From positions 112,291,108 through 112,355,107 of the forward strand of contig CM063283.1 in the NCBI GenBank assembly GCA_032173965.1: DNA of 64,000 nt, given 5' to 3'. The stretch comes from Sitta carolinensis. Its lineage: Eukaryota > Chordata > Aves > Passeriformes > Sittidae. The notes below the pieces were generated by a model. It did no database searches, was not told the DNA's origin, and saw only the letters and a list, made by a program, of their open reading frames with translations. A program made the translations under genes and the position numbers. How positions within the stretch are numbered: position 1 is the first letter of the stretch; every line of letters begins with the position of its first letter. Below are positions 11,542 through 22,586 of this stretch, in pieces.

Positions 11542-11569
11542 CTAAAGAATCCAGCTGTGGATTCTTTAG
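11542..11569. repeat. Perfect 11-bp inverted repeat
   Basis: CTAAAGAATCC, loop AGCTGT, GGATTCTTTAG. All 11 base pairs match and the loop is six bases. It sits in single-copy DNA with no adjacent gene, so it is unlikely to be a terminator. It may be a chance or small structural palindrome. Confidence 0.8.
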
Positions 11570-12384
11570 AAGAAGAAGAAAAGAGGTTACTGGGTTAAAG
11601 CAGTTTGGGGAAAGAAGGCAGGAAAGAGATGCTGCATCTGTGAGCATTGAGTTGCAGAGGAAACAGTAGGAAACCAAACCCACACAGACTAAGCATTCAA
11701 GTTGTTTTGCCAGGGGCCAAATGATGCACTCTGATTTACTCATTAAATGGAGGTTTTTACTCGCCTTTGAATCCTTAAATAGACAAATAGTGCTGGGGAA
11801 AAAAAATGTTTGAAATTTTAGACAATTCTCTTTTCAGTGTTCACCATGCTCCACCATCTTTTACCAAAAAAACTAAAAATGAAATAAAGAAATGGTGATG
11901 CCTGCCAAGAGCTCTGCTGTTAGAAATAACAGGAGCATAGTGTGGGATAGCCACTGTTCTTCTGGGAGTCCTGAGGAAGGCTCAGAAGGGCCAGGCTGCC
12001 TAAGGGAGCAGAGGACAGGTGAGTCTGGCCTCTGAGCAGGGACCAGCACAGAGCAGTGGAGTTCATGTCACCCTCTGCCTGTAAAGTACATCAGGGATGC
12101 CAGCTCAACCGAGCACTTGGTAAAAAAAAATAAAAATCCAGGCTGTCATCTCCAGTTTCCACTTCTTACCAATGTCTGCTTCCTCAATTTCCTCCTGCAG
12201 CAATGCCCTCCTAGCAAGGAGCTGGCCCCTGTCCTTCCCAGGATCTGTCTTCTCTCACCCAGTTCAGAACTGTGCCAGTTAATTTAGTAAAAGGAGAGAT
12301 GCAGCTTTCTTCTGTGACTTTCTGCCCTAGGGCTGGTTTTGTTTACCTGTGCACCCTTAGGCCAGCTCACCTTGCAGCCAGCCA

Positions 12385-12662
12385 AGGGTGCTCTCCTGGA
12401 CTCCTCTCCCAGGGAACAAAGGGCAGGACAAAAGGAAATGGCATCAAGCTGCACCAGGGGAGGTTCAGGTTGGACACCACGAGGAATTTCTTCGTGGAGA
12501 GGGTTGACAAGCTTTGGAAGGAGCTGCCCAGAGAGGTTTGGAATCCCCATCCACTGGATGTGGCACTCAGTGCTCTGGGCTGGGTGACAAGGAGGGCATG
12601 GGGCACAGCTGGGACTCCACAGAGGGCTTTGAAGGTCTTTTCCTGATTTTGTGATTCTGTGA
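12385..12662 (+). mobile_element. CR1 LINE fragment, 3' end
   Basis: Sense order: 'cctctcccagggaacaaag', GCATCAAGCTGCACCAGGGG, 'aggttcaggttggacacc', 'ggaatttcttcgtggag', 'ggaaggagctgcccagag', 'gatgtggcactcagtgc', ending GATTTTGTGATTCTGTGA. About 280 bp remain. The 124-codon + frame and the 158- and 118-codon - frames here are products of this fragment, not genes. Confidence 0.93.
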
Positions 12663-13307
12663 GCCAAACAGCAGCTCTGCCCTTTCCAGATGGGCTGCAG
12701 GCATCCTGGAGGAGGCTCTCCATCCCTGGAGAGGAAACCCCAGCGTGGGGGATGTCCCATGCTGTTATCAGGTTAAATGAGCTGTTCTGTAAATCTCAGT
12801 GTTGGCATAGGCAGGAGGGAGTGCATCATGCCACTGGGCTATGTGTGTGGTTATATTTAGGTTTTTGGGTGTCTGAGAGCAATTTAAAGGATTTTCCCTG
12901 GCATATAAACTTGTAAAGTTTGAAAAGCAAACCAACCAAAAAAACAACCCATTGAACAAATCTAGTTTGAAGTGCAGAAAGGCTGTTTTTGTGCTGTATA
13001 ATTTGCTGTTTATCGCTTCACATTTCTCATTGGCCTTTTTTTATTTCTGGTTTCTTTGTGTTTACGGTCTCCCAGACTTATTAACTGTGCAGTGCCATCC
13101 TGCCTGCTGACAGGCTGTCAGGGCACTGCAGAGCCACAGTGACAAACACTGACTCATCGCCACCACTGGGAAAAATCACAAACCCTGCCTCTGAGGAGTC
13201 CCCAAAACTCCTCCAGCTCCTGCCCTCCCCCAGGTCTGTCTCTTCCACCCACCTGCCTTTTCCTTTTTTCCCCCATTTGTACTTAATCTCTCTCTCCACA
13301 TAGTCCT
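12663..13307. other. Non-coding stretch between CR1 and LTR
   Basis: Single-copy DNA. 13190-13290 is pyrimidine-rich (CTCC/CCCC runs). I saw no primer-binding site or retroviral internal sequence next to the LTR that follows. Confidence 0.55.
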
Positions 13308-13747
13308 TGATGCTTTTTTGGGCTACCTAAAAACAGAGGCCAGACAAAACTAAGGGAGTAAAAAGCAGTTATATTTATTGAAGGGCCTTCAGGTGCATTT
13401 AGGGCAGATGAAGCCCCAAGGGCTGCACCCAAAATGGATGATGGGTCACAGGTTTCACACTTTTATAAGTTTGATCCATTTGCACATTGGGGTTTAATCT
13501 TCCAATTATAGCTTCAGGTAATGAAGTCATTTACCCCAAATTTGCTCCCCCCACCTCACTTTTGTTCACATTTTTGGGGCCTGATACACTGAGGAATCCT
13601 TGATTGCCTGGCCTGGAGAGGAATTGTGTTGTCTGACCAAATTAAAAGCAGCAGCTAACACTGTATATGAAGTTTAGAGTTATACACTAAGGAATTGCAG
13701 GATTACAAATACATGGAAAATATAAAAGCTGAAATCCTAAGGCATCA
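13308..13747 (-). mobile_element. Solo LTR of an endogenous retrovirus-like element
   Basis: Read on the - strand, the 440-bp unit starts TGATGC and ends GCATCA, a matching 6-bp inverted terminal pair of the TG...CA type. Inside it, still on the - strand, are a TATA-like TTATAAAA (about 13461-13468 in + coordinates) and a polyadenylation signal AATAAA (13374-13379), in the order expected for U3-R-U5. No polypurine tract, primer-binding site or gag/pol sequence lies on either side, so it is a solo LTR left by recombination. Flanking target duplication is not evident (CCT/CTG), so it has decayed or the ends are off by a few bases. It carries no protein. The superfamily is not assigned. Confidence 0.72.
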
Positions 13748-16700
13748 CTGTGTTCTCTAGGATTACCATTGTTCCCAGTGCCAGCTGGGCACTTGGACAA
13801 TGCTGGAGGAGCACTGAATTTTGCACATCCCTGGGAAAGGTTACAGACAGGCACATTACTGCTGCTGGTGCTGGAAAAAAGTAAAATCTGAAGGCTTCAT
13901 TGCATTCAGTGCCTTAAAATAAATAAATAAATCAATCAGTTGTGTGGTTATTTCTTTGCTGAAAGGTTTGGATGGTGGTCACAGTGCAGCAGAAAACACT
14001 CCATCAAGTTGATGGGAAGAACCTAGAGGAGGTGAGCGGTGTCACTTGCCAGGGGAACTAATTTTATTTTCCAGAGAGGGAGGAAAAAGGAAGGTCATGC
14101 AGAACAAAGCTGCGCAGAGGCTGAAATTGCATTTTGCCACTTAATTAACAAGCAGCCAATCTATAGCCTGTAGCTGTCCTGCAGCCCCATAATGGGAGCT
14201 GAACCCGTTTTCTCCAGCCCTCGGAGCTCCCCACACATGACATGAGGCATCAGAGTGTGTGACAGATCATCAGTGTAGGACACCTGTGTGCCACCCCTAG
14301 CTGATCACTTTAATTCCCTAATTAATTATTGAGATGTTCTGGGGCCTCCATTGCTTTTATTTTTAAAATTTAATTTTAATTAATGATTGGAGGAATGCAG
14401 TGGTTTATTTGAAAAAAAAATTAAAGAGGGATAAAAGAGCTTTCCTTAATTAAGCATGTTATTTGGTTTGTTTTTTCCTGGGAAATATTTGAATGAATAT
14501 TTCATTAAAAAAAACCCCTACAAAACGACAGAAAACATGTCTCATAAAATGTTGAAAATGGAAGAAATGCTGATGAAAAACACTAAGAAAGAGAGGGCAG
14601 ATGAATCTTGGGGAAGAGCATTTCAACAAATGGATTCCTTCTCTCCTTCCTAACCTGCATCTGCAGGCAGCACTGACTGGAGAAATGAGATGACAGCTTC
14701 TCCCTCCCCCCTCTGACTGTGCCCCTGAGGACTCGAAGATGTTTAATTTGATATGCTTTTGAGCCCTCCCCCACCATCTCCAATCTCCAGGGCTATTTTA
14801 TCACTCAACACCGTTAAAATTTAGATGTTGTTATCCCACTACCTCAGCTGAGTTTGTGCTTCACTTTTTTTTTTTTTTTTTTTCCCCCTTCATCAAAAAG
14901 TAAAGCAAGTGGAGATCCAAAACATGCACAAACCTCTGTTTTTAAGGTTTAAATAGTGGTTTCAGGAAGCAAAGGCTTCTGCAGGCTCCAGGTTCTGCTT
15001 TTCCATGGATCAGTGGGTTAACTAAAGCCTAGGAGAAGGCTCTCAGTGCTGTGATGGTTGTGACAGGTATTAGATTGGAGGGAAAAACAGACAAAAAGAA
15101 CTATCATTCAAAATGACACCAGGTTGGTGATTACAAAAGGGGAGAAAAATCCTGAGCCTAGGCAGATAATGGTACCCCTGGTTTACTACTGCTTCAGGTT
15201 TGCCATTATCAGTGGGCAGGAGTAAATCAGATGCTCAGCCTTTTCTTCTCGGGTTTGTTTATTAGTAAAATTTTTAAAGAAATATCAATTTTCCTTTCCT
15301 GAAGGAGAAAAAAGAAGAGCTAAAATTAAGCCTAACAGCCTCCTTGAGTGATCAGAGACACCTCTTGATGTTTATAACTTTCCAGGACTGTAGAAAAGTC
15401 CATGAGATTCACTGCATGGATACCCTTAATGCTCTTTGATGAGCCAATATTTGGGTGGGAATTTCATTACAGGGGGAGCTGATGGCAGACAGGTGAATGA
15501 TGTATTGTAAAAATAAGCTTAGTGAAGCTGCCAGAAGCAGCCCTGGTTGTGAAAATCTGGCAGAAATTACCCTTGCAGCAATTAAGAGCAGCTAGGGTGT
15601 CAGTGGAATATCATCCCCATTAGCCATTGTTTTTAATGCTGCTGCATCCTGATAGGAAAGGGAGAAAGCAGCTCCCTGGACCCAAGACCTGCATAAAGCT
15701 GTCTTTATTGTGTGGTTTTCAGCTGTGGAATATTGCCAGCAGGTTTTTTGGTTTTTTTTTTTTTTTAAACCTTAACTAAAAGGGAGGGTGGTGGAGAATT
15801 GTGTAGGGGAGGGAATAGCAACACTTTGTCCTGTGTGTTCCACTCTTGGTGCCATGATTTCATAATTTCAAGAGCCAACACTCTGAGGGTTTTTGTTTGT
15901 TGATGATGCTTTGCTGACTCCTATAAAACCACGAAGGAAATCTGTAGAGAGGGAGCTTTGGGCTGTCCCTAGGGGAGGGGCCCCAGTCCAGCATTTTACT
16001 GGTGCTCTTTTGTGGGCACAGGTGATCCACGATGCTGAGTCAAAGCTCACATTTCATTGCCATCCCTCCTGTTTAGATTTAGCACCTCCAAGGATCCCAT
16101 ACATACATCTCAAGTCCTCTTCACGAAATATAAACTGAGATCCAGGTTAGCAGCTCACAATTCCATCACTGCTGCTTTCTGTGTTATCTGCAACAATGCA
16201 GCCTGGTTTCCCAGTTCTGCTGCAGTCTCGGAAATGCCACTGCCTGAGTTTATATTCATGTTTCATTTTCAAGGCTGTGCTCACGGGCTAGAAATTAATT
16301 AAATAATGAAGCTTTAGATTTAGATGCAGCACTGCTGCAGGGGAAAGGTTAGCAGCAAATTCTGCAAGCGTGGGGTCAGAACAGACAAGGTTTTGGAGCC
16401 TCTGCCTAATTTTGGGGAAGCACAGAGGTGTAGGAAGATATTTATAATCCAATAAACTCCAATAAACTCGTTAATTTCTCTTCCAAACTTCTGTTAGAGG
16501 TTGAGTCTAGGTGGGTGCACAGGCTTCTTTTTTATTTAGAGCTCAAATGTTAATTTTTAGTTGATTCCAAAGGTTCTTTTGGAAACACATGGAGTGCAAG
16601 CTGCAAGCAGCCACAGTGCTGAGGGGGATGCAAGAGGAAAATCTGTATTTGAATTCCTCTGGCTGAGACACTGCTCAATGTGAGCTGGTTTAGGTTTCTT

Positions 16701-19700
16701 CCCTTTTCCCTGGAACACTGCAATAAGGAGCCTCTCTCCTTTTTGATAAGATTGAGTTGCAAATGGATTAGTTTGAAGAACTTGGAATAAATGAGATCTG
16801 CAAAGGTTCCTCTTTCCTCCTAGGGTTAATCTCCCCCCCTCCCACTTTCATTTTCATGCTGCAATATCAACAAAGATTCGACTACACTAAAATCAAAGCA
16901 GCTGGGGAGGGGAGAATAGAGGAAAGCAAATAGAAGGTCAGTCATTGTATTTATCCCTGCACATATTTGCTTATTTTTTCCCCCCCCTTATGCTTCCTTT
17001 ATGTGATTTTTAGCAGTTTCCATCAGGTGGGTACATTATCTGATGCAGTGTCATTACATTGTAGAGATTGCAGCACTTCTGCAGTTTCCTGGATGTCATT
17101 CTGCCAGAGATGTGAGCCTACAGCAGTTTGCATTTGTTACCCTTTCTGGTATGCTCAAAATATCTCCCAGTATTCATGTACAGATATGAAAGATTGCTTC
17201 CCATAGAGATGAATTGAGCCAGCTTGTCATACCTATAAAAATCAATGTATTTTTGGAAAGGGTAGACATATGAGGAATAAACCAGAATCCAGACATTCTC
17301 AGCATTTTATAGTGCTGTCAAAACTCTGAATTATTGAGACAGAAGTCATGGATCTTAAAATGAGAGTTTTCAGTGTAGTCTCCATTTTGGTGGAGGGAAT
17401 CTCCAATTAGGAAAGCTGGAATTTGTGATTCCACTGGTTATGTCTACATTTCACATACAACTTGTGCTATGTGTCTTGTTCCATGACATCTGCCTGTGAT
17501 TAATCACCTCTTTTCTCATGACTCAGAAAGAAATACAAATGTCTGGGAAATAAAAGATTTTTTTTCTCTCTCTCCTTCTCCTGTCTCTGTAAGTCTTTGC
17601 AGAACATATATGTCTGCAATTTTTTTTTTTTTTATCTGAGCTGTGTTTTCTATTCTTTATGCTGCTTTACAGTGGTAGTGAATGCACAAATGCTGCAAAG
17701 CACCTGGGGAAAAATCCTCACCTGCAGCATGCTCAGCTCCTGCACCCTGCCTGGCATAAAACTAGAGGCAAGCTGAGGCAGAGAAAATAAAGAAAATCAT
17801 GTATTTCACTGGAGAAGGCAGTTTGCTGCAACAGATCTATCTCATTAGTGCTGTGATGACATTAGATGCCAGGATATTCCATTTTAACTAGATCATAAAT
17901 TTGACTTTGCTTAAAGGATCCATCATCAGTGATGCCTGTGTTCCAGTAGCTTTTTATGGTTTGCAATCTCAACTTTGGCCTCCCTCCTCCCAAGACAGGC
18001 TTTATCCAGAAATGGGAACTTGGTGCTCTTGTAAATTAGGACTGGAGTGCAAAGCTGGATTCTTGTTGCCTCCCTCCTGTTGACAAATGTTCTTTCTTTT
18101 AATCTAGCTAGCTGACAAGGGAATGAATTAAACATTAGCTGAATTGGTGAACTAAGTGTTGAAATCCTTTCCTTGTGAAAGGAAAAAGCATTTCACCTGG
18201 CAGGTGTTTAACAGCCGTTTGGTAGGTCAAGATTGAAGGAAAATGGGATAATTTTGTTTTATTAAAAATGGAAGAAACCAGCAAAATTTTTCTTGAACAT
18301 CTTTTCTGTAGCAATTGTTTTCCTAATAAAAATCTCGTTCTCCAACTGCAGCAATCACAAATGTCATTTTATACTCTTTGGGGGAAAAAGCAGACAGGCA
18401 GAGACACAAGAATAAGTAGTTGAAGTAATTAATCAATTCAAAGAGAAGTGATATGGCAAACTGCTGCATACTAGTAGCTTTACCTAACTACTACCACAAA
18501 GCTATAATAAAATTATTCAGTATTTATCAGAATTTTATATTATTAAGCAAATCCCATGGTAGCACTACTGTTTTAACTGCACAACTGCTCATACAGCTCC
18601 CTCCCAGGGTGGAAGTGAGGTTTGTGGTGGGGATTTGCCTCTTGAGTGGCATCTTAAAAATTCAAAAATTTGAGTAATTTCAGCTGGTCGATGCTATAAG
18701 GTGCCCACCTCACAAGTTAGATAAATACAGATGTGGACAGAGGTAGGTTAAATACTCTAAAGCATATATGGCATTACCCTCACCAAACCAAACTGATCTT
18801 CATAAAAAAATTTCCTGTCCATATGGGATATTTTTTTTTGCTGCTGTAATACATTCTGTCATTAATTTAGGGTTTTTTTTTTCATATCTTTGTGGAAAGG
18901 TGTGCTGAAAGGCAAAATTGAAATGGTGAGGTTAGTAAGAGTAAGCTGGAGATGCCAAGGTCTCAGTTAATACAAAATCCTTTACTTTTCCTATAAGCAC
19001 AGCTGGATAATTTTAGGATCATAGATACAGCATTAAAAAAAATACAACTGCAGTGGCCACTTTCACAGTAATGAGTTCAGAACTCCTTTTTTTTTATCCG
19101 TGGGATGCTTTATGGGGGAGTTCTGGCTGTACTTGCCCGCTCACAGTTCAGTGGGGCTCTTTTGGGTTTGTTTTGTTCTCTCCTCACTTTGGCAGGTTTG
19201 ATTTTTCCAGCTTGTGCCAGCCCGTCTGATCCAGGAAATCCCAAGAGATGGAAGTTGCACTTTGGAACAGGGGATAATTTTCACTCCATAACAATCCTGG
19301 GTAATATAAAGGGAATTCTTTGAAGCAGATCCCACCAGAGTATGAGGCTGTGTGAGTTAAAGCTGTGGCACCCCCTTCCAGACAATATCCCTCTGCCAGG
19401 GACAGGATTTGTCCCTGCAAGGAAGTGAAGCAGTGCCTTACTTCTCCATGTGTGAAAAGTAGCCTCCAATTAAGATATCAGACAATATTTCAGAGCAAAC
19501 ACTGATGTCTATACATAAGGGAGAGAGCTCTTGGCAGCTGAATAACAATACCTCCTCAGTCCACTGCCTTTTGAAAGGGAAGCACAACTTCCCTTCTTGT
19601 CCTTATCTGAACTGTGCTTATGAGACAAGAAACATCCTTTCTGCTTTTATTTTCTCATGTACTCAGCATAATCTGATAAAAGTGAAAGAATCAAAATCCA

Positions 19701-19850
19701 TCACCTGATGTGGAGAAGTATCATTTACTGCCTTATTGAGCTCTCACTTTGCAGCTGCCTAGACAGGCTTTTTCTTAGGAGGGTTTAACCTGAGGCTGGT
19801 TGATCTTTTCCCTCCAGATGAGAAATGTCCCGTGGTGTTTGGAGAACAGA
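13748..19850. other. 6-kb repeat-poor single-copy stretch
   Basis: No gene and no clear transposon. Homopolymer T runs lie at 14865-14883, 15752-15766 and 17620-17633. AAATAAATAAATAAAT is at 13917-13934. The block 14080-14470 is rich in TTAATTA-type motifs. A 66-bp segment at 18081-18146 is related to one at 22521-22586. Frames are all under 85 codons. Confidence 0.5.
18081..18146 (+). repeat. Copy A of a diverged 66-bp repeat pair
   Basis: Aligns without gaps to 22521-22586, with about 50 of 66 positions identical by eye. Shared blocks include AAATGTTCT, TCTTTT and ATGAATTAAACATTA. Both copies are in the same orientation. It may be an old interspersed repeat of unknown family. Confidence 0.6.
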
Positions 19851-20006
19851 TCTCCCTTCTTCTCTTCTCTTCACTTCTCTTCTCTTTCTCTTCTCTTCTC
19901 TTCTTTTCTTCTCTTTCTCTTCTCTTCTCTTCTCTTTCTCTTCTCTTCTCTTCTCTTCTCTTCTCTTCTCTTCTCTTCTCTTCTCTTCTCTTCTCTTCTT
20001 CTTCTC
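19851..20006. repeat. (TTCTC)n microsatellite, about 150 bp
   Basis: A TTCTC/CTTCT tract with occasional CTTTCTC variants. From 19874 to 20006 the + strand is pyrimidine only (133 bases). It abuts the 3' tail of the CR1 that follows (CTCACAGACTCACAGG), so it probably grew from that tail. The FSSLLFSSLL-type frames across it are artefacts of the repeat. Confidence 0.97.
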
Positions 20007-20235
20007 ACAGACTCACAGGATGGTTTCGGTTGGAAGGGACATTAAAGATCATCTCATTCCACCCCTGCCATGGGCAGGGACACCTCCCACTATCCCAGGC
20101 TGCTCAGAGCCTCATCCAGCCTGGTCTTGGACGCTTCCAGGAATGAAACATCCAAAGCTTCCCTGAGAAAACTGTGCCAGAGCACACACCCTGAAAAAAA
20201 GCATCACCCTCACAGTAAAGAATTTCCTCTGTACA
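20007..20235 (-). mobile_element. CR1 LINE fragment, 3' end
   Basis: The + strand shows ACAGACTCACAGGATGGTTTCGG, 'ttggaagggacattaaag', 'ccacccctgccatgggc', 'gggacacctcccactatcc', 'agcctcatccagcctggtc', 'gaaaactgtgccagagc' and 'gaatttcctctgtacatc', a passerine-type CR1 read on the - strand. It is flanked by microsatellites on both sides. Confidence 0.94.
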
Positions 20236-20270
20236 TCAACGTTACATACCCCTCAGCATGTGGGTTGTTT

Positions 20271-20443
20271 ACAAAAAAACCCAACCCAACCAATCCAAAC
20301 CAACAACCAAACCAAACCAAACCAAACCAAACCAAACCAAACCAACAAGCAAACCAAACCCAACCAAACCCAACCAAACCACACACAAATAAAACAAACA
20401 AATAAACCCCCAAAATACCCAAACCCAAAACAAAACAAAAAAG
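20271..20443. repeat. (CCAAA)n-rich A/C tract
   Basis: The core (AACCA/CCAAA) units run from about 20306 to 20350, with degenerate CCAACC, CCAAACC and AAAACAAAC variants on both sides. G is nearly absent from the + strand. The - strand reads GGTTT repeats, which explains the VWFGLVWFG-type frames there. It lies close to the 5' truncation point of the CR1 at 20007-20235. Confidence 0.95.
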
Positions 20444-21918
20444 TATATTTTAAGCATTTTCCTTGTAGAGGGATTCTTTTTGAAACACATTTGGCTCTGG
20501 GCCCATTCATCCTGTCTCCCAAACTGTCTGGTGGGCTAAGGACCAAGAGGACCAGGCAGGTATTATGGCTGTGACCCTTAAAACTGGATCTGACATTCCA
20601 GGTTCACCCTTTTGCACTTTTAGGATTGATGCATCCACCCAGTTCCATGGGAATTGCTTTGTTGGGCATGTGACTGTACATGAGCCGTACGCAATCATGC
20701 TCTTTACACAGTTATTTCCCTCAGTGTTTTCCCTTCCATTGGTAGGTTTATTGCAATTATTGTAATAGACTGAACTGAATCCTGTGCTCTTCAGCCCACA
20801 TCAAGTGCCACACCTCCCCTGGGCAGGATGCACCCCACAGATTCCCTCTATGGACACTGTATGCAATCCATGCCTGCCCGTGGGCTGTGCAATCCCACAG
20901 TTAGCTGGGAAAGGATCTTGGGAGCTCACCTGTGCTGTCTCCTGCCTCAGGACAGCATCCCCTGACATCTTTGACATTCCTGAGGGATGCTGAGCTTGCC
21001 CTGTGCTTCTTGCTCCTGACTGAACTCTTCTCCTGAAACTAATCCCCCCAGTCAAACCTACGGTGGATGGAGCAAATCTTTTCCCTTCCACTCTCCACTT
21101 TGGAAACTGCTGGTTTATCTTCCAAAATATTTTCTCATTTAGTCCAAACAACATCCACTCCTCCAGCCTTTCTTTCCCTGCCCTGTTTTCCAGACCTTCT
21201 CATGTTGTCATGTCTAGCATTTAATACTTTAATTACACGTTGATCCAGGTCAATACTCTGAGAATTTAAGTATTAAATTCTCATGATACATGGCCAAATT
21301 TAGATATCTCTTCAGGATATATCTAAAAAGAAAAAAAAAAAACCCAAAACAACGTGTGCTTATTGAAGTCTGCAGTTGTCTCTAGTGCTTTTATCAAACC
21401 CTGGCATGAAAGATTCAGATTGTTGTGTACCCTAGCACAGAACTGATGCTGATATAAAACAATTTTCTTCCCAGGGTGGTAGTAACCAAGCAAAACTTCT
21501 CATGGTCAGTGGCATTTTAGAGTCTTGGCATGTGCTGTGGACCTTGTCTTCAATACACAATGATGACCCTTGTGCAAAATAATTTGGCACCCTGAAAAGT
21601 ATGTAAAAATGTCACCTGCCTTTGTCCTGTCATTCCCACTGCTCCAGCACTTAATACAAAGGATTTTTCATTCTGATTCTTTGAAATCTCAGACATTTTG
21701 ATATGAGAAGTTTCCAGATAAGGGACAGGGCATATTTTTTTGCTAAAGTGTCACAGTAGATCAAAATGCTGAGGATGCTCATTACACCAGATATCCCTGG
21801 CTGGGCTCACCCTGTCTTCACCAGCCTTTCCTGGTGATGGACTTGGATCCATGTTTGGGCTTAAGAGGGTAATTTATAACTCTGAAGAGCTGGACCTGCT
21901 GGTTAAGCAGAGGAAGCT

Positions 21919-21955
21919 GAAAAAGGAAACAATAAAAAAGGAAACAATGAAAAAG
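21919..21955. repeat. Two-copy 15-bp direct repeat
   Basis: AAAAAGGAAACAAT occurs twice, 15 bp apart, followed by a partial third AAAAAG. Confidence 0.65.
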
Positions 21956-22520
21956 CATTTACTGAGGCCTGCTGGGTGATTAGGTAGGCCATAGACATGA
22001 ATTAGATTTTAAAGTCTTATTTTTAGAGCCCTGGACATTTGAGTCATGGAGATAAAACACTGTATCTTCAGCAAGACAGATGTTTGCTGTTGAGAGAGGG
22101 ATCATGGCAGTTCAGCAGGGAGTGCTTTGCCAGCTTCTTAGGAGCAGTCAGCATTCACTTGGATGGTCAGCAATCTACCTGATAACCACAAAGACAGGGC
22201 TCAGAAAATAAAAGATTTTTAGTGGGACTGAGTTTTTAGCTGGCATGCACTTTGATACAATGGGATTGTGTATAGATTCCAGAATATCCTCACTGAAAAT
22301 CAAAAAGATGCTTTAGAGTGGCTGCTGAATTCACTGAAGAATTCCCTTCACCATGTATTTTTTAGGCTAATATTTTATTTGATCATCTGCAAAACTTAAT
22401 GCAGCCCTGGAAAACAAATGGCAGATGACATTTTGGTTGTTCTCAGATGCAGTGCCTTGCATCTCAAAAAGATGGTAATATTGGAACAAGAAGTGTTTGT
22501 TTTTGCTGTGGTTCTGCTGT

Positions 22521-22586
22521 TGATAAATGTTCTGTCTTTTCATCTTGCTTCAGGAAGAAAGCATGAATTAAACATTAATTGAACTG
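22521..22586 (+). repeat. Copy B of a diverged 66-bp repeat pair
   Basis: Gap-free partner of 18081-18146. The strongest shared block is ATGAATTAAACATTA, and a GAAATC hexamer follows both copies about 15-25 bases downstream. The family is unknown. Confidence 0.6.

Larger units (their letters stand above)
8366..12384. other. 4-kb single-copy stretch, no gene seen
   Basis: AT-rich DNA with moderately GC-rich patches (9580-9990, 11920-12270). Features inside it: a GT-rich tract with a potential hairpin at 10608-10676, a perfect 11-bp inverted repeat at 11542-11569, and an AATAAA-bearing pyrimidine-rich patch at 8740-8830 that I could not assign. None of the short frames (up to 127 codons) resembles a known family. 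Confidence 0.5.

Noticed and set aside
19800..20166. Leucine/serine/phenylalanine repeat frames (FSSLLFSSLL)
   Set aside because: These are a direct translation of the (TTCTC)n microsatellite and the CR1 after it.
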